From Pseudomonas fluorescens (GTDB lineage: Bacteria > Pseudomonadota > Gammaproteobacteria > Pseudomonadales > Pseudomonadaceae): a stretch of 64,000 bases of DNA. Position numbers and translations under genes: made by a program. Of this stretch, positions 61,612 to 64,000 are shown piece by piece; positions within the stretch are counted from its first letter, which is position 1, and each line of letters starts with the position of its first letter. Under the pieces are notes generated by a model. That model had not been told where the DNA came from. It ran no database searches and saw nothing but the letters and a program-made list of their open reading frames with translations. Location of the stretch: the NCBI RefSeq assembly GCF_902498195.1, contig NZ_CABVIY010000009.1, positions 124,001 to 188,000 on the forward strand, given 5' to 3'.

Positions 61612-62505
61612 CTACAGGTTTTTCGCCGCGAAGGTATCGCACTGGCCGACCTGGCCCTGGGCGAATCCGGTTTTGAACCAGCGCACCCGTTGCGCCGACG
61701 TGCCATGGGTAAACGAGTCCGGCACCACGCGGCCCTGACCCTGTTGCTGCAAGCGATCGTCGCCGATGGCATTGGCGGCGTTGAGTGCTTCTTCGATGTC
61801 ACCCGGTTCCAGCCAGTTCAGGCGCTGCTGCGCATGGTTGGCCCAGACCCCGGCCAGGCAATCGGCCTGCAGTTCCTGACGGACCAGCAAACCGCCGTCA
61901 CCTTCCATTTGCCGGCCCTGTTGGCGGGCCGCCTGAATCTTCGCGGACACCCCGAGCAAGGTCTGCACATGGTGGCCGACTTCGTGGGCGATCACGTAGG
62001 CCTGGGCGAAGTCGCCGGCGGCCGAAAAACGCTGGGACATCTCCTGGAAGAAACTGGTATCCAGATACACCTTCTGGTCCGCCGGGCAGTAGAACGGACC
62101 GGTCGCCGAGGTCGCCAGGCCGCAGGCCGAGTTGACGCGATTGCTGAACAGCACCAGGGTCGGGTCCTTATATTGACGGCCCGCCTGCTGGAAAATCTGC
62201 CGCCAGGTGTCCTCGGTATCGCCCAGGATCGAACGGACGAATTCGGCCCCTTCGTCATTGGCCGGGGGCGCCTTGCGGGTCTGGTTGGTGGCGGGTGCCG
62301 ATTGCTCGCCCATTTGCCCGGTGAGCTGGCCGAGGATCTGCATCGGGTCCTGGCCGGTGATCCAGCCGATCCCGACAATCAGAATAATGGCTGTCAGGCT
62401 CAGGCCCTTGCCGCCACCGAAGCGCATCCCGCCGCCTCCGCCGCCGACATCATCGCCACGCGCATCGACCACGTTGTCGCTGCGTCGTCCTTTTTTCCAT
62501 AGCAT
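61612..62505 (-). CDS. Neutral zinc metallopeptidase, YpfJ family
   Basis: This is a 297-residue membrane-anchored zinc peptidase with N-terminal MLWKKGRRSDNVVDAR, a poly-Gly stretch and one membrane segment (LSLTAIILIVGIGWI). The zinc motif is HEVGHH, with an ELQADCLAGVW glutamate further on. GAGGA lies before ATG 62505. Directly upstream is a second, diverged copy of the same gene, 148 bases away, so this is a tandem pair. No substrate is known. Confidence 0.9.
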   Translation of the reverse strand: MLWKKGRRSDNVVDARGDDVGGGGGGMRFGGGKGLSLTAIILIVGIGWITGQDPMQILGQLTGQMGEQSAPATNQTRKAPPANDEGAEFVRSILGDTEDTWRQIFQQAGRQYKDPTLVLFSNRVNSACGLATSATGPFYCPADQKVYLDTSFFQEMSQRFSAAGDFAQAYVIAHEVGHHVQTLLGVSAKIQAARQQGRQMEGDGGLLVRQELQADCLAGVWANHAQQRLNWLEPGDIEEALNAANAIGDDRLQQQGQGRVVPDSFTHGTSAQRVRWFKTGFAQGQVGQCDTFAAKNL

Positions 62506-62653
62506 GTAGGAATCCTCTTGTGTTCTGGGTAAAGCTCCGTGCGATGAGTGTTGCTGCCAAGTGGGGGCGGCGCCAGTCCGGTCGTCAGACAGCCTGGGGC
62601 GCCGCGGGTTCTGCGCAGGGTGTGATATCAGCGGTTTCGATGACGGGTGGGTC

Positions 62654-63505
62654 TTACAAGTCCACGGGGGAGAAGGTGTCGCAAGCCTGCGTGAGGCCTG
62701 TGTCAAAACCGGTCTTGAACCAGCTCACGCGCTGCTCGGAGGTGCCGTGGGCGAATGTCTCTGGCCGAACGGGGGCGTTTTGGGCGCGTTGCAGGTTGTC
62801 ATCGCCAAACGTGCTGGCGGCATGCAGGGCGGCTTCAAGATCGCCAGGTTCCAGCCACGCCAGGCGCTGCTGTGCATGGTGTGCCCAGACGCCGGCCAGG
62901 CAATCGGCCTGCAACTCGCCACGTACCTCCAGGCCGCCATCGCCGGTTACTGGCCTGCTTTCGCGCAATGCTTGTTCGAGTGGCTCGGACATGCCCAGTT
63001 CCAACTGCACGTGATGGCCAATTTCGTGGGCGATGATGTAGGCCCGCGCAAAGTCGGCGGCCACGGAAAACTGCCGCTCCAGTCTCGCGAAGAAGGCGAG
63101 GTCGACATACACCTGCTTGTTGCCCGGGCAATAGAAGGGGCCGCTGGAGGAGCGGGCGAAGCCACAGCCGGTGCTCACGCCGTTATCGAACAGCGTCAGC
63201 GTGGGCGGCGGATAGTGCCGTCCCGATTGCGCAAACAGCTGCGTCCAGGTGTCTTCGGTCTCGCCCAGGACTGACTGGACAAACGTCAGTTGCAGGTCTT
63301 CGGGGGGCTCGATCGAGCGGGTGGCGGCGGTGGGTTCATGAAGGCCAACGGGGGCGGTGTCACTCAGTGTCGCGTAAAGCCCTGCGCCTGCCAGGGCAAG
63401 CGCCGCCAGCCCGGCGCCGAGGGTTGTCCCTGTGAGTGTGCGGGCATCCTTGCCCTGGCGAGTGTCGTTTACGTGGTCGCTGCGTCTGGCTTTTTTCCAT
63501 AGCAT
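62654..63505 (-). CDS. Neutral zinc metallopeptidase, YpfJ family (second copy)
   Basis: This is a 283-residue paralogue of the neighbouring peptidase. It shares the start MLWKKARRSDHV, the zinc motif HEIGHH and the ELQADCLAGVWAHHAQQRL segment, but lacks the poly-Gly stretch and has a diverged membrane segment (LGAGLAALALAGAGLYATL). The conserved first residues suggest a shared N-terminal function. Together they look like an old tandem duplication with functional divergence. Confidence 0.9.
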   Translation of the reverse strand: MLWKKARRSDHVNDTRQGKDARTLTGTTLGAGLAALALAGAGLYATLSDTAPVGLHEPTAATRSIEPPEDLQLTFVQSVLGETEDTWTQLFAQSGRHYPPPTLTLFDNGVSTGCGFARSSSGPFYCPGNKQVYVDLAFFARLERQFSVAADFARAYIIAHEIGHHVQLELGMSEPLEQALRESRPVTGDGGLEVRGELQADCLAGVWAHHAQQRLAWLEPGDLEAALHAASTFGDDNLQRAQNAPVRPETFAHGTSEQRVSWFKTGFDTGLTQACDTFSPVDL

Positions 63506-63652
63506 GGTTGCGGTCTCTCATGGATTGATGGCGGATATCGCCGGCTCCATGAATAACCGCGCCGGCCAAAGGCTGCGGGGGAAATGTGTAAGGGTTGGTA
63601 AGGCCATGGACGGTCGGGCGGTGATTGCGCGTCGTCCATGGCCATTGACCAG

Positions 63653-64000
63653 TTACGCGTCGAACGCATCCCACAGTGGCGCGAAGTCCGGGCTCACCTG
63701 GCGTTCGCGCTTGGACAGACCGGCGATCAAGCGACGGTCTTCGTCATCGAGTTGCACCTCAAGCGCCGCAAGATTGGCTTGCTGATTGGCCTTACTGCTG
63801 GCCTTGGGAATCGCCGCCACGTTCGGCTGGTCCAGCAACCACTTGAGCGCGACCTGGGTAGGCAGTACGCCATGTTTGGCGGCGATCTGCCGAATGGCCG
63901 GGATGTCCGACACCTTGTTGCGTGCCAGCGGCGAGTAGGCCGTCAGCGCCAGGTCGTGTCGGCGGGCGTAGTTCAGCAAGGCGTTCTGGCCGAGCAGCAC
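63653..64000 (-). CDS. Aldo/keto reductase, C-terminal part (truncated by the window edge)
   Basis: These 115 residues are the C-terminal third of an NADPH-dependent aldo/keto reductase; the gene continues beyond position 64000. The LTAYSPLARNKVSDIP segment, the NADP-binding VAAIPKASSKANQQANLAA motif and the terminal SPDFAPLWDAFDA are visible. The catalytic Tyr/Lys/His lie outside the window. Substrate cannot be told. Confidence 0.85.
   Translation of the reverse strand: MLLGQNALLNYARRHDLALTAYSPLARNKVSDIPAIRQIAAKHGVLPTQVALKWLLDQPNVAAIPKASSKANQQANLAALEVQLDDEDRRLIAGLSKRERQVSPDFAPLWDAFDA

Noticed and set aside
60988..62502. 504-codon plus-strand frame across the hydrolase and peptidase genes
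   Set aside because: It runs antisense through two well-supported genes and a non-coding gap; composition is typical of a shadow frame.

Overview
The window is about 64 kb of high-GC chromosomal DNA from a gamma-proteobacterium, almost certainly a fluorescent Pseudomonas. The evidence is protein content and gene order: rlmH-mrdA-rodA-mltB-rlpA-dacC, lipB-lipA, leuS-lptE-holA, miaB-ybeZ-ybeY-corC-lnt, thiD-thiE-hemL followed by a ladS-type hybrid kinase. As I remember it, this order resembles the P. aeruginosa PA4004 to PA3961 region; I could not check this. Many intergenic spacers carry paired palindromic REP-type repeats of the kind common in P. fluorescens-group genomes. I saw no tRNA, rRNA, CRISPR, prophage or IS element.

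Layout. (1) 20-11.5 kb: cell-wall block with rlmH, PBP2, RodA, two MltB-family lytic transglycosylases, RlpA, a DD-carboxypeptidase and an LD-carboxypeptidase, with the lipoate genes ybeD-lipB-lipA embedded. (2) 11.5-24.4 kb: arfA (ribosome rescue, with a hairpin inside its 3' coding end), the leuS-lptE-holA operon, an ElyC/YdcF-like protein, the miaB/ybeZ-ybeY-corC-lnt block and small conserved genes. (3) 24.5-27.3 kb: the thiD-thiE-hemL operon. (4) 27.7-40.5 kb: LadS, an AidB-like acyl-CoA dehydrogenase, AMP nucleosidase, RluE, an Lrp regulator beside a candidate small RNA or leader, DUF6515, a CDF metal exporter, a lipoprotein and HrpB. (5) 40.8-48.5 kb: an accessory-looking catabolic cluster (DUF1028, M20 deacylase, LysR, polyamine-type binding protein, class III aminotransferase, flavin monooxygenase, and a Rid protein lacking the catalytic Arg). 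(6) 48.7-64 kb: an EEP phosphatase/nuclease, YciC, DUF2076, a NYN nuclease next to a DnaQ-type exonuclease, Lrp with a divergent EamA exporter, RhlE, a flavoprotein, a histone-deacetylase-like amidohydrolase, GNAT, TesB with a HAD phosphatase, an alpha/beta hydrolase, a tandem pair of YpfJ-type zinc peptidases and a truncated aldo/keto reductase at the edge.

How they work together. The first block couples the elongation synthase (RodA/PBP2) to hydrolases that trim stems (DacC, LdcA) and cut glycans (MltB types, RlpA). Lnt, LptE and ElyC serve the envelope. MiaB, YbeY, RlmH, RluE, LeuS and ArfA serve translation. The best candidate for an undescribed system is the 40.8-48.5 kb cluster, which has the parts needed to import and dismantle an N-acylated or N-hydroxylated amine; its substrate cannot be read from sequence alone. 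The arfA hairpin and the 35.2-35.4 kb transcript-like element are the best non-coding signals.
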